A stretch of DNA of 64,000 nucleotides, taken from positions 1 through 64,000 of the forward strand of contig QBYD01000004.1 of assembly GCA_003282975.1 (NCBI GenBank). The letters are read 5' to 3'. The notes beneath the pieces were generated by a model. It was not told where the DNA came from. It did no database searches and saw nothing but the letters and a program-made list of their open reading frames with translations. Every line of letters starts with the position of its first letter. Position 1 is the stretch's first letter. Below are positions 47,436-56,149 of the stretch, one piece after another. Origin of the DNA: Pelagibacteraceae bacterium AG-325-C10. Its GTDB lineage: Bacteria > Pseudomonadota > Alphaproteobacteria > Pelagibacterales > Pelagibacteraceae. The translations under genes and the position numbers were made by a program.

Positions 47436-48287
47436 ATGAATGACAGACTTAAAACTATTGTTGATCTAGAAAAATATCCTATCCATGATTTAGATTCTCC
47501 AATTATAAAAAATTTAATTAAGAAATGTAAAAAAGAATTAGATGAAGATAGTTGTTCTACGATACCAAATTTTATTTTACCCAAGTCCTTAGAAACAATG
47601 AATTTAGAATTAGAAAAGCAACTTGATGAAGTTTATATGTCTAAAGAAAAAATTAATGCATACTTATATGCTAAAGATGATCCATCTTTACCCAAAGAAC
47701 ATCCTAAGAGAAATTTTATGGAAAGATATAATGGATATTTAAATTCTGATTGTTTTCAAAAAAGTTCTGAAATGAAATATCTTTATGAAACTGAAGAACT
47801 TTTGAAATTTGTATCTGCTTGTCTTGGTGTTTCACCAATATATAGATGGGCAGATCCATTAGCTTGTCATGCATACAATGTAATGAAACCTGAAGGAATT
47901 CTTCCATGGCATTTTGATAGCTGTGAATTTACTTTAAGTTTAATGATCCAGAAACCTGAAAATGGGGGAATTTTTGAATATTGTCCAAATATAAGAGAGC
48001 CAGGAAATGAAAATTTCGAGGAAGTTAAAAAAGTTTTAAGTGGAGACAGGACAAGAGTTAAACAATTAAAGTTAGAACCAGGTGATTTACAAATATTCAA
48101 AGGTAGATTTACACTTCATAGAGTAACAAAAGTTCAGGGTAAAAAATCAAGATATATGTGTATACCAGCATATGTATTAGACCCATGGAGAGTTAATACC
48201 CCGGAACATTCAAAAGCTATATATGGTAAAGTTTTACCAATTCACATAGAAAGAAATCAAGCAAGATCCGATGGTTTAACTGATTAA
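47436..48287 (+). CDS. 2-oxoglutarate/Fe(II)-dependent oxygenase family protein
   Basis: LPWHFDSCEFTLSLMIQKPENGGIFEY (HxD), LEPGDLQIFKGRFTLHRVTKVQGKKSRYMCI (distal His and Arg). Confidence 0.75.
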   Translation: MNDRLKTIVDLEKYPIHDLDSPIIKNLIKKCKKELDEDSCSTIPNFILPKSLETMNLELEKQLDEVYMSKEKINAYLYAKDDPSLPKEHPKRNFMERYNGYLNSDCFQKSSEMKYLYETEELLKFVSACLGVSPIYRWADPLACHAYNVMKPEGILPWHFDSCEFTLSLMIQKPENGGIFEYCPNIREPGNENFEEVKKVLSGDRTRVKQLKLEPGDLQIFKGRFTLHRVTKVQGKKSRYMCIPAYVLDPWRVNTPEHSKAIYGKVLPIHIERNQARSDGLTD

Positions 48288-49067
48288 ATGTTAAGCAATA
48301 TTAAAATAAAAAAAATCAACAAAGAAATATCATCAATAATTATTGATGAGCCGCAAACTTATAATTCCTTATCATTTAAAAATCTTTCTGATTTATTAAA
48401 GAATTTAAAAAAATTAGATGCTGATAAAAATGTTAAAGTTATAATTTTGGAGGGTGCTGGCAAAGGTTTTAGCGCAGGTCACAATTTAAAAGAAGTAAGA
48501 GGACTTAAAAAAAAAGAAAAATATCAAAAATTATTCAATCTTTGCTCAAAAGTAATGCTTCAAATTGTTGAAGGAAGGAAACCAGTTATTGCTAAAGTAC
48601 ATGGAGCAGCTTTTGCTGCAGGATGTCAGCTAGTTGCTAGTTGTGATCTAGCGTATAGTACTAAAGAAGCTTTATTTGCTACTCCAGGAGTAAATATTGG
48701 TTTGTTCTGTAGTACTCCAATGGTTGCCGTAAGTAGAAAAATTAATAGAAAGCCTATGATGAAAATGTTGTTAACCGGCGAACCTATAAGCGCAAATTAT
48801 GCAAAAGAAATAAGTCTTATTAATGATTATTTTGCTGTATCAAAATTAAATTCTGAAGTTTTAAAAGTTGCAAAACTTATTGCATCAAAATCAAATCTAA
48901 CAATTAAAATTGGAAAACAAGCTTTTTATAAACAATTAGAGATGCCTTTAGCTAAAGCTTACGCATATACAAGTAAAATGATGACAATTAATATGATGGC
49001 AATGGATGCAAAAGAAGGAATTTCAGCTTTCTTAGAAAAAAGAAAACCAAAGTGGAAAAATAAATAA
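48288..49067 (+). CDS. Crotonase-superfamily protein, ECHDC3-like
   Basis: GAGKGFSAGHNLKEVR, CSKVMLQIVEGRKPVIAKVHGAAFAAGCQLVASCDLAYS, FATPGVNIGLFCSTP. Confidence 0.85.
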   Translation: MLSNIKIKKINKEISSIIIDEPQTYNSLSFKNLSDLLKNLKKLDADKNVKVIILEGAGKGFSAGHNLKEVRGLKKKEKYQKLFNLCSKVMLQIVEGRKPVIAKVHGAAFAAGCQLVASCDLAYSTKEALFATPGVNIGLFCSTPMVAVSRKINRKPMMKMLLTGEPISANYAKEISLINDYFAVSKLNSEVLKVAKLIASKSNLTIKIGKQAFYKQLEMPLAKAYAYTSKMMTINMMAMDAKEGISAFLEKRKPKWKNK

Positions 49068-49264
49068 TGCTTAATAAAAAAAATTTTTTTATCATTATTT
49101 TTATAATTGCAGGAATGTTTTTTATTTTAAGTTTTAATGATCATAATTTTAAAAGAGCTGTAGACGCATGTCTTGCAGGTAGTCAAAAATTATCTGAGTC
49201 AAAAATAACAGATTTAAAAGAAGCAAAAAAGTTTTGTGAAGAACAAATAAATAAAAATAAATAA
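49067..49264 (+). CDS. Small hypothetical membrane/secreted protein (65 aa)
   Basis: N-terminal hydrophobic segment; TAATG overlap with upstream gene, 2 bp before next gene. Confidence 0.55.
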   Translation: MLNKKNFFIIIFIIAGMFFILSFNDHNFKRAVDACLAGSQKLSESKITDLKEAKKFCEEQINKNK

Positions 49265-49266
49265 TT

Positions 49267-50640
49267 ATGAATAATATTATAAATGAAAAAAAAGCATGTT
49301 GTGGTCCTGGGTATGCCAGCCCAACCGAAGCAATAAGAGCACCAAGTGAAAAACTTTTATATACAATAGCTATTTACACGGGAACTGGAATTCAAAAACC
49401 AGATTATCTTGCAACTATTGATGTTGATCCAGACAGTCCCACATATTCAAAAGTTATCCATCGACTTGAAATGCCAGGTATAGGAGATGAATTACATCAT
49501 ATGGGGTGGAATGCTTGTTCTTCATGTCATGGTGATGAAGGTATGAGTAGAAAATATCTTTTAGTTCCAGGTGTAAGATCTAATAATATTCATGTAATTG
49601 ATACTGCAACAGACCCATTTGCACCAAGAATTCATAAAATTATTGAAGGTGCAGAAATTAAATCTAAAACTAATTTATCAGGTCCTCATACAGTTCACTG
49701 TTTAGGCTCTGAAATAATTATTTCTTTTTTGGGTAATGCAAGAGGAGAAGCACCAGGTGGATATTTACATCTAAACAAAGATTTTGAAATCGTTGGGAGA
49801 TGGGAAAATTCTATGGGAGATATACCATTTAGTTACGATTTTTGGTATCAGCCACGTCATAATGTGATGGTAAGTTCAGAGTGGGCAGCGCCAAATACAT
49901 TTATGCCAGGTTTTGATTTAGAAGAAGTCGGTCATTTAAAATATGGACGTAGATTACATATCTGGGATTTTAAAAAGAAAGAGCCAGTTGAAACAATGTA
50001 TCTAGGAGAAGACGGTTTAATACCTTTGGAAGTTAAATTTATGCACAACCCTGATAGTAGTCATGGTTTTTGTGGAGCAGCCCTAAGCGCAAATGTAATT
50101 CATTTTTGGAAATCAAAAGAAGGAAAATGGGAATGGGAAAAAATCATAGATATAGAAAACGAGCCACATCCAGATTGGCCAATCCCAGTACCTGGAGTTA
50201 TGTCGGCCATCCTTGTATCAATGGATGATAAATATCTTTATCTCAACAACTGGCTACATGGAGATATGAGACAGTATGATATTTCAGATCCCCATAACCC
50301 AAAGTTAACCGGCCAAGTATGGATGGGTGGTCTTTTAGGTAAAGCACCCGTTGTTAATGGTGTGAAGATTGCTGGTGGTCCACAAATGTATCAGTTATCG
50401 TTAGATGGTAAACGTATGTATGTCACAACGTCATTGTTTTCTACTTGGGACAATCAATTCTATCCTGAAATACGTACACAAGGTGGAGCTATGATAATGA
50501 TAGATTGTGATATTGAAAATGGCGGCATGAAAATTAATAAAGATTTTATAGTTGATTTTGGTAAAGAACCAAACGGTCCAAGCAGGTGTCACGAAAGTAG
50601 GTACCCAGGTGGAGATTGTACAAGCGATATTTGGCTTTAA
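49267..50640 (+). CDS. mtoX: SBP56/SELENBP1 family protein, methanethiol oxidase-like
   Basis: CCGPGYASPTEAI, DELHHMGWNACSSCHGD, YDFWYQPRHNVMVSSEWAAPN, GLIPLEVKFMHNPDSSHGF, NWLHGDMRQYDISDP, HESRYPGGDCTSDIW. Confidence 0.9.
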   Translation: MNNIINEKKACCGPGYASPTEAIRAPSEKLLYTIAIYTGTGIQKPDYLATIDVDPDSPTYSKVIHRLEMPGIGDELHHMGWNACSSCHGDEGMSRKYLLVPGVRSNNIHVIDTATDPFAPRIHKIIEGAEIKSKTNLSGPHTVHCLGSEIIISFLGNARGEAPGGYLHLNKDFEIVGRWENSMGDIPFSYDFWYQPRHNVMVSSEWAAPNTFMPGFDLEEVGHLKYGRRLHIWDFKKKEPVETMYLGEDGLIPLEVKFMHNPDSSHGFCGAALSANVIHFWKSKEGKWEWEKIIDIENEPHPDWPIPVPGVMSAILVSMDDKYLYLNNWLHGDMRQYDISDPHNPKLTGQVWMGGLLGKAPVVNGVKIAGGPQMYQLSLDGKRMYVTTSLFSTWDNQFYPEIRTQGGAMIMIDCDIENGGMKINKDFIVDFGKEPNGPSRCHESRYPGGDCTSDIWL

Positions 50641-51002
50641 TGCAGATCACAATCGCAAATCGAGGTAATAGTGTTTATAAAGTTTCTGGACGAATGTCTT
50701 TACTTCAAGAATTGAGAGAACAAGGCGTGGATTTACCTTATGGTTGTCAATACGGAGGATGTATTACTTGTGCAGCTAAATTAATTGAAGGTGAAATAGA
50801 CCAACGTTCACAAGTAGCACTTAATAACCGTCAAATAAATAATGGATATATAATCTTATGTGTTGCAAGACCAAAAACAGATTGCACTATTGAAATTGGA
50901 GTTGAAAGTCATGATAAGCTCTATAGAAATCCTTTTCTTGACCCACTTGCACCGCATGAGCTAAAAGCTGATATTGCTACTCAAAAAAATAAAAAAAAAT
51001 AA
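50640..51002 (+). CDS. Plant-type 2Fe-2S ferredoxin
   Basis: CQYGGCITCAAK ... IILCVARP cysteine pattern; ATG 50640-50642 overlaps previous stop (ORF track start 50616 is too far upstream). Confidence 0.9.
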   Translation: MQITIANRGNSVYKVSGRMSLLQELREQGVDLPYGCQYGGCITCAAKLIEGEIDQRSQVALNNRQINNGYIILCVARPKTDCTIEIGVESHDKLYRNPFLDPLAPHELKADIATQKNKKK

Positions 51003-51007
51003 CATTT

Positions 51008-51457
51008 ATGAATCATAAAGAGCCTTACTCAGATGAATATTTAAGAAATATACTTAGTTCAGTAAAAACAATCGCAATGGTTGGGGCAAGTCCTGATAAA
51101 ACAAAATTTAGTTATGGTGTACTTAGAGTTTTGCATGAGACAGGTTATGATATGATTCCAGTGAATCCACGTCCTGGTATAACTGATATAAGAGGTTTAA
51201 AAGTTTATCCAGATTTAAAAGCAATTGATAGACCTATAGATATGGTAGAAGTTTTTAGAAAACCTGAAGATCTTTACGCTATTGCAGAAGAAGCTATAGC
51301 TATTAATGCTAAAGTTTTATGGGGACAAATTGGTGTTGTTGATCATGAGGCTGCAAAATTAGCAGAAGAAGCTGGTCTTAAGGTAGTAATGAATAGATGT
51401 CCAAAAATTGAGCTATTTAGACCATTCTGGAAACCTAGACTTGATCTTAAAATTTAA
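51008..51457 (+). CDS. CoA-binding domain protein (YccU-like)
   Basis: VKTIAMVGASPDKTKFSYGVLRVLHETGYDMIPVNPRPG. Confidence 0.9.
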   Translation: MNHKEPYSDEYLRNILSSVKTIAMVGASPDKTKFSYGVLRVLHETGYDMIPVNPRPGITDIRGLKVYPDLKAIDRPIDMVEVFRKPEDLYAIAEEAIAINAKVLWGQIGVVDHEAAKLAEEAGLKVVMNRCPKIELFRPFWKPRLDLKI

Positions 51458-51485
51458 GTTATTGTAAAATAAGATCAATAACATC

Positions 51486-53096
51486 ATGAAAAAAATATTT
51501 AAATTTTTAGATGATACTTTTTTAGACTTAGGTCGTCAGTTTAAATGGACTTATCTTCCACCGTTAATGGTGTATTTGGCAGCAGGAATTTCTGGACTTA
51601 CAGGCATTGTAGGAACTTTTTTTGTTAAAGATTATTTAAATTTATCTGCTGCATTTTTAGCAGGGTTAGGATTTTGGGCTGGAATTCCGTGGGCTTTAAA
51701 AATGCCTTTAGGTCATTTGGTTGATCTTATCTGGGAAAGAAAAAATTACATGGTTTATGTTGGTGCATCCTTAATAGCCATTAGTTTAATAATTATGTAC
51801 GGTCTAATTATACACACTGAAGATATGGCCCAAATATTTTCAGTAGAAACCTGGTTTGTAATTAGTGTAATTTTGGCTCCAGTTGGATATGTAGTTCAGG
51901 ATGTTGTTGCTGATGCAATGACAGTTGAAGCAGTTCCTTTGAATGATGATGAAGGAAATGACTACAGTAAAGATCAAATCAAAACAATGCATACAACAAT
52001 GCAGACATTAGGTCGTTTTGCAATAATTGGTGGTACAGTTCTAGTTGCTTTAGTGAATGTAATTTTATTCAGAGATGTAGAAAATTTAGATCAAGCGAAT
52101 AAAATTCAACTGTATGGCTCCATTTATATTTATGCTTTAATAATACCATTTGTGTCTATTTTAGGTGTTGGACTAGCAAAATATTTAAAAAATAAAAAAA
52201 TAAAAATTCTAAAATTACAAGGCTTGACCTTTAAAGATGAGAGAGGATCAGAAAAAACAAAAATAAATTGGTGGATATTAGGGGGTAGTTTAATTTTTGT
52301 TATTTTTACGTTATCAATTGGCTCATTTAAAGTTCCATTTGCACAAGAAATCGTTTTTGTTGGTTCGGTAATAATAATTTTATTTTTAATGTTTAAACTT
52401 ATTAAAGAGTTACCTGAAAACTTGAGATTAACAATTGTTGGAACCGCTGTAATTATATTTATATTTAGAGCAATGCCAGGCCCAGGCCCAGGACTTTCTT
52501 GGTTCGAAATAGATGTACTTAAATTTAATGAACAATTCTTCTCAGTTTTATCTCTTTTAGCATCCATCTTAACTCTAGCTGGTATTGTATTGCTTCGACC
52601 ATTTATGGCTAATAATTCAATTGCTAAAATAATAGTTGTTTTAAGTATTGCAGGATCAATTTTATTTTTACCAAGTATTGGAATGTATTATGGTTTTCAT
52701 AATTGGACATCTTCTTTGACGAGTGGTGTTGTAGATGCAAAATTTATTGCAATCATTAACACTGCTTTAGAATCACCCTTGGGACAAGTCTCTATGATAC
52801 CATTGTTAGCTTGGATAGCAAAAAATGCTCCATCTCATCTGAAAGCAACTTTTTTTGCAGTTTTTGCATCGTTTACAAATCTTGCACTATCAGCGAGTGC
52901 CTTGTTAACAAAGTATTTAAATCAAATATTTGTAGTCACAAGAGAAGTAAAAGATAAAGTAAGTGGAGATATCCAAACAACAGCAGATTATTCTGAGCTC
53001 GGTATTTTATTAATTGTTGTAACACTATTAACTTTAATTTTACCTATTCTATTTGTATTTATAATTAATAATAGCAAGTACAAAACATCAGAATAA
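51486..53096 (+). CDS. Major facilitator family transporter, folate/biopterin transporter (BT1)-like
   Basis: PWALKMPLGHLVDLIWERKNYMVYVG; APVGYVVQDVVADAMTVE; FRAMPGPGPGLSWFEIDVLKF resembling FBT-family central motif. Confidence 0.6.
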   Translation: MKKIFKFLDDTFLDLGRQFKWTYLPPLMVYLAAGISGLTGIVGTFFVKDYLNLSAAFLAGLGFWAGIPWALKMPLGHLVDLIWERKNYMVYVGASLIAISLIIMYGLIIHTEDMAQIFSVETWFVISVILAPVGYVVQDVVADAMTVEAVPLNDDEGNDYSKDQIKTMHTTMQTLGRFAIIGGTVLVALVNVILFRDVENLDQANKIQLYGSIYIYALIIPFVSILGVGLAKYLKNKKIKILKLQGLTFKDERGSEKTKINWWILGGSLIFVIFTLSIGSFKVPFAQEIVFVGSVIIILFLMFKLIKELPENLRLTIVGTAVIIFIFRAMPGPGPGLSWFEIDVLKFNEQFFSVLSLLASILTLAGIVLLRPFMANNSIAKIIVVLSIAGSILFLPSIGMYYGFHNWTSSLTSGVVDAKFIAIINTALESPLGQVSMIPLLAWIAKNAPSHLKATFFAVFASFTNLALSASALLTKYLNQIFVVTREVKDKVSGDIQTTADYSELGILLIVVTLLTLILPILFVFIINNSKYKTSE

Positions 53097-53186
53097 TAAC
53101 AAAAATATAAGGGAATATTAAATATATGCGTCATCACGCATGTTATATTAAGGGAATATTTTGCTGTACCAATATTCATTAAAAAA

Positions 53187-53660
53187 ATGTTAAAAATCTT
53201 AAAAACAAAATTAAATATTTTAATAATTATTCTATTTTGCACCTCAATTTCCAATGCTGACTTATTAGAGCCTAATGAAAGTATTTTACCTTCTGAGGTT
53301 GTTAAAATTCAGCTTGCTGGGCTTCAAAAAAATGATCTAAATTTTAAAGATAGTGGAATTGAACAAACTTGGAATTTCGCTCATCCAAATAACAAGAAAG
53401 TAACAGGACCTTTGCCTAATTTTAAAAGAATGCTGAAAGGGGACTCTTACCAAATGATGATTGATCATTTAAGTCACACAATAACTAAGCTTGGAAGTAG
53501 CGATAATTGGGCTCAATTTGAAGTAATTATTTTAGATAAGAATAAGATTTACCATAAGTTCAATTGGCAAGTAGAAAAATACATAGAGGATGGTGCTCTT
53601 AAAGACTGTTGGTTGACCACAATGGTGTCAAATCCTATCCCACTTGGTAGTTCAATTTAA
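53187..53660 (+). CDS. Secreted hypothetical protein (DUF4864-like)
   Basis: Signal peptide; EVVKIQLAGLQKNDLNFKDSGIEQTWNFAHPNNKKVTGPLPNFKRML. Confidence 0.65.
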   Translation: MLKILKTKLNILIIILFCTSISNADLLEPNESILPSEVVKIQLAGLQKNDLNFKDSGIEQTWNFAHPNNKKVTGPLPNFKRMLKGDSYQMMIDHLSHTITKLGSSDNWAQFEVIILDKNKIYHKFNWQVEKYIEDGALKDCWLTTMVSNPIPLGSSI

Positions 53661-53716
53661 TTATCCACATATACAATTTTGTTTCGTTTTTTAAAAAAAT
53701 TTAGTAGGAATTGCTC

Positions 53717-56149
53717 ATGAAAACAAAAACTAAAGTTGTAGTAGTCGGAGGTGGAGTAGTAGGAGTAAGTGCGCTTTACCATTTAGCAAAAAAAGGATGG
53801 TCAGATGTAGTCCTTGTAGAACGTAAAGAATTAACTTCAGGCTCAACATGGCACGCTGCAGGATTGTTACCATTGTTTAATATGAGTTATTCTGTTGGAC
53901 AACTTCATAAATACGCTGTTGATCTTTATAAAAAATTAGAAGAGGAAACTGGTCAAAATGTAGGCTTTAGTGTTGTATCAAATATTCGATTAGCAAGTAC
54001 AAAAGATAGAATGGATGAATACCATCAATACGCTGGCGTTGCACAAACAATAGGTGTTGATGTAAAATTTTTAACACCTCAGCAAGTTAAAGAAATTTGG
54101 CCTCTATGTCATACAGATGATTTAGTTGGTGCAATTCAACATCCAGAAGATGGATATATTCAGCCAGCAGATTTAACACAAGCAATGGCTACCGGTGCAA
54201 GAAATATGGGAGCTGAAATTTATAGAAACACAACTGTACTTTCTATGAAACAAACTAAAGATGGCTGGGTAGTTGAAACTGATAAAGGATCAATTGAGTG
54301 TGAGCATATTATTTCTTGTTCAGGAAATTTCGCAAGACAAACAGGAGAGATGGTTGGACTAGACATACCGGTTATACCAGTTGAGCATCAGTATATTGTA
54401 ACTGAACCTCATCCTGAAATTCAAAAAAGAAAAAAAGATGGCTTACCAGAAATGGGTGTGCTTAGAGATAGTGATAGTAGATGGTACATGAGAGAAGAAG
54501 CTGGAGGATTAATTTTAGGACCATATGAAGATGGTGCCCCAGCTTGTTATGTCGAAGGACCTTCAAAAAATTCTGAATATGAATTATTCCAAGAGGATTT
54601 AGATAGGTTAGCCCCACATATTGAAGGTGCAATTCATCGAGTGCCTGCTTTTGGTGAGGTTGGTGTAAAAAAAGTTTATAACGGAGCGATCTGTTACACC
54701 CCAGATGGTAATCCAATAGTTGGACCAGCTTGGGGATTAAAAAATTTTTGGATAAATGAAGGACATAGTTTTGGTATCACAGCTGCAGGTGGAGCTGGAT
54801 GGCAACTTGCAGAGTGGATAGTAGATGGTGAACCTACTATAGATATGCTAGGAGTTGAACCAAGACGATATGGAAATTATGCTACAAAATCTTATCTAAA
54901 AGCAAAAAATGAAGAGGCTTATAGCCATGTATTTATCACTCACTATCCTGACGAAGAGAGACCAGCTGCAAGACCATTGAGAACAGCACCATGTTATGAA
55001 AGGATGAAAAACCTTGGAGCAGTATTTGGACAAAAATTTGGTTGGGAGAGGCCTAATTTTTTTGCAACTGATGGAATGGAACAAAAAGATGATTGGTCAT
55101 TTAGACGATCTAAATGGTTCGACGCAATTAAAAAAGAATGCGAGAATGTAAAAAAAAATGTTGGGTTATTAGATATGACTGCATTTGCTAAATGTAGAAT
55201 AAAAGGACCTAAATCAGAGGAGTTCCTGGATTATTTGGTTGCAAACAAACTACCAAAGAAAATTGGGAGAATTAATTTATGTCATGCTCTTAATACAAAA
55301 GGCGGTGTTCACTCTGAATTCACAATTATGAAAGAGGCAGAAAATAGTTATTACTTAGTATCTGCAGGATCCAATTTAAGACTAGATCATGATTGGATAC
55401 AAAAATGGATGCCAACAGATGGATCAGTGATATTTGAAGATTTAACAAATAGTACGGGTGTATTAGTGTTGGCTGGACCAAAAGCAAGAGAATTGATGCA
55501 AAAAGTTTCAACAGATGACTTTTCTAATGAAAATTTTAAATGGTTAACTGCAAAAAAAGTTGACGTAGGGTATGCGCCAGTTAATGCAATGAGAGTAAAT
55601 TTTGTTGGAGAGTTAGGTTGGGAATTACATCATCCAATTGAATATCAAAATCATATATTTGATAAATTAATGGAAGCAGGACAAGATTTGGGTATTAAAC
55701 CTTTCGGTATAAGAGCAATGAATAGTTTAAGATTAGAAAAATCATATAAACTAGTTGGTACAGAGCTATCTATTGAGTATTCACCTTATGAATCTGGTTT
55801 AGATAGGTTTGTTCACCCTAATAAAGGAAATTTCATAGGCTTAGAAGCTCTCAACAAGTGGAGAGAAAAGGGATTTGATAATAAACTAGTAACTTTAGAA
55901 GTTCACAACACAAAAGATGCAGATGTATTAGGAAATAACCCTATATACAAAGATAACAAAGTTGTAGGTAGAGCAACAGGTGGTGAATTTGGTTTCAGGT
56001 TAGATAAATCAATAGCTTTAGCAATGGTCAAACCAGACTTTTCAAACGTAGGCGACAAATTACAAGTTGATATTTTAGGAGAAATGTACGACGCTACTGT
56101 AATTGAAGAGAGTCCGTATGATTCTGAAAATAATTTATTAAGAGCTTAA
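53717..56149 (+). CDS. Dimethylglycine dehydrogenase-like (DAO FAD + GcvT), second copy
   Basis: [47 protein letters not shown]-terminal GcvT domain; likely ATG at 53717 rather than TTG 53711. Confidence 0.85.
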   Translation: MKTKTKVVVVGGGVVGVSALYHLAKKGWSDVVLVERKELTSGSTWHAAGLLPLFNMSYSVGQLHKYAVDLYKKLEEETGQNVGFSVVSNIRLASTKDRMDEYHQYAGVAQTIGVDVKFLTPQQVKEIWPLCHTDDLVGAIQHPEDGYIQPADLTQAMATGARNMGAEIYRNTTVLSMKQTKDGWVVETDKGSIECEHIISCSGNFARQTGEMVGLDIPVIPVEHQYIVTEPHPEIQKRKKDGLPEMGVLRDSDSRWYMREEAGGLILGPYEDGAPACYVEGPSKNSEYELFQEDLDRLAPHIEGAIHRVPAFGEVGVKKVYNGAICYTPDGNPIVGPAWGLKNFWINEGHSFGITAAGGAGWQLAEWIVDGEPTIDMLGVEPRRYGNYATKSYLKAKNEEAYSHVFITHYPDEERPAARPLRTAPCYERMKNLGAVFGQKFGWERPNFFATDGMEQKDDWSFRRSKWFDAIKKECENVKKNVGLLDMTAFAKCRIKGPKSEEFLDYLVANKLPKKIGRINLCHALNTKGGVHSEFTIMKEAENSYYLVSAGSNLRLDHDWIQKWMPTDGSVIFEDLTNSTGVLVLAGPKARELMQKVSTDDFSNENFKWLTAKKVDVGYAPVNAMRVNFVGELGWELHHPIEYQNHIFDKLMEAGQDLGIKPFGIRAMNSLRLEKSYKLVGTELSIEYSPYESGLDRFVHPNKGNFIGLEALNKWREKGFDNKLVTLEVHNTKDADVLGNNPIYKDNKVVGRATGGEFGFRLDKSIALAMVKPDFSNVGDKLQVDILGEMYDATVIEESPYDSENNLLRA

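Noticed and set aside
47436-48287. Calling the 2OG oxygenase a radical halogenase
   Set aside because: The iron-binding Asp (HFD) is present; halogenases of this type replace it with Gly/Ala
48288-49067. Calling the crotonase DmdD (methylthioacryloyl-CoA hydratase)
   Set aside because: Both canonical catalytic Glu positions are substituted; motifs fit ECHDC3-like proteins better
51458-51482. GTTATTG...CAATAAC inverted repeat between CoA-binding protein and transporter genes
   Set aside because: Seven AT-rich base pairs with an 11-nt loop is within chance expectation for this composition
52130-52567. Minus-strand 145-aa ORF in the transporter gene
   Set aside because: Antisense shadow of a multi-TM protein
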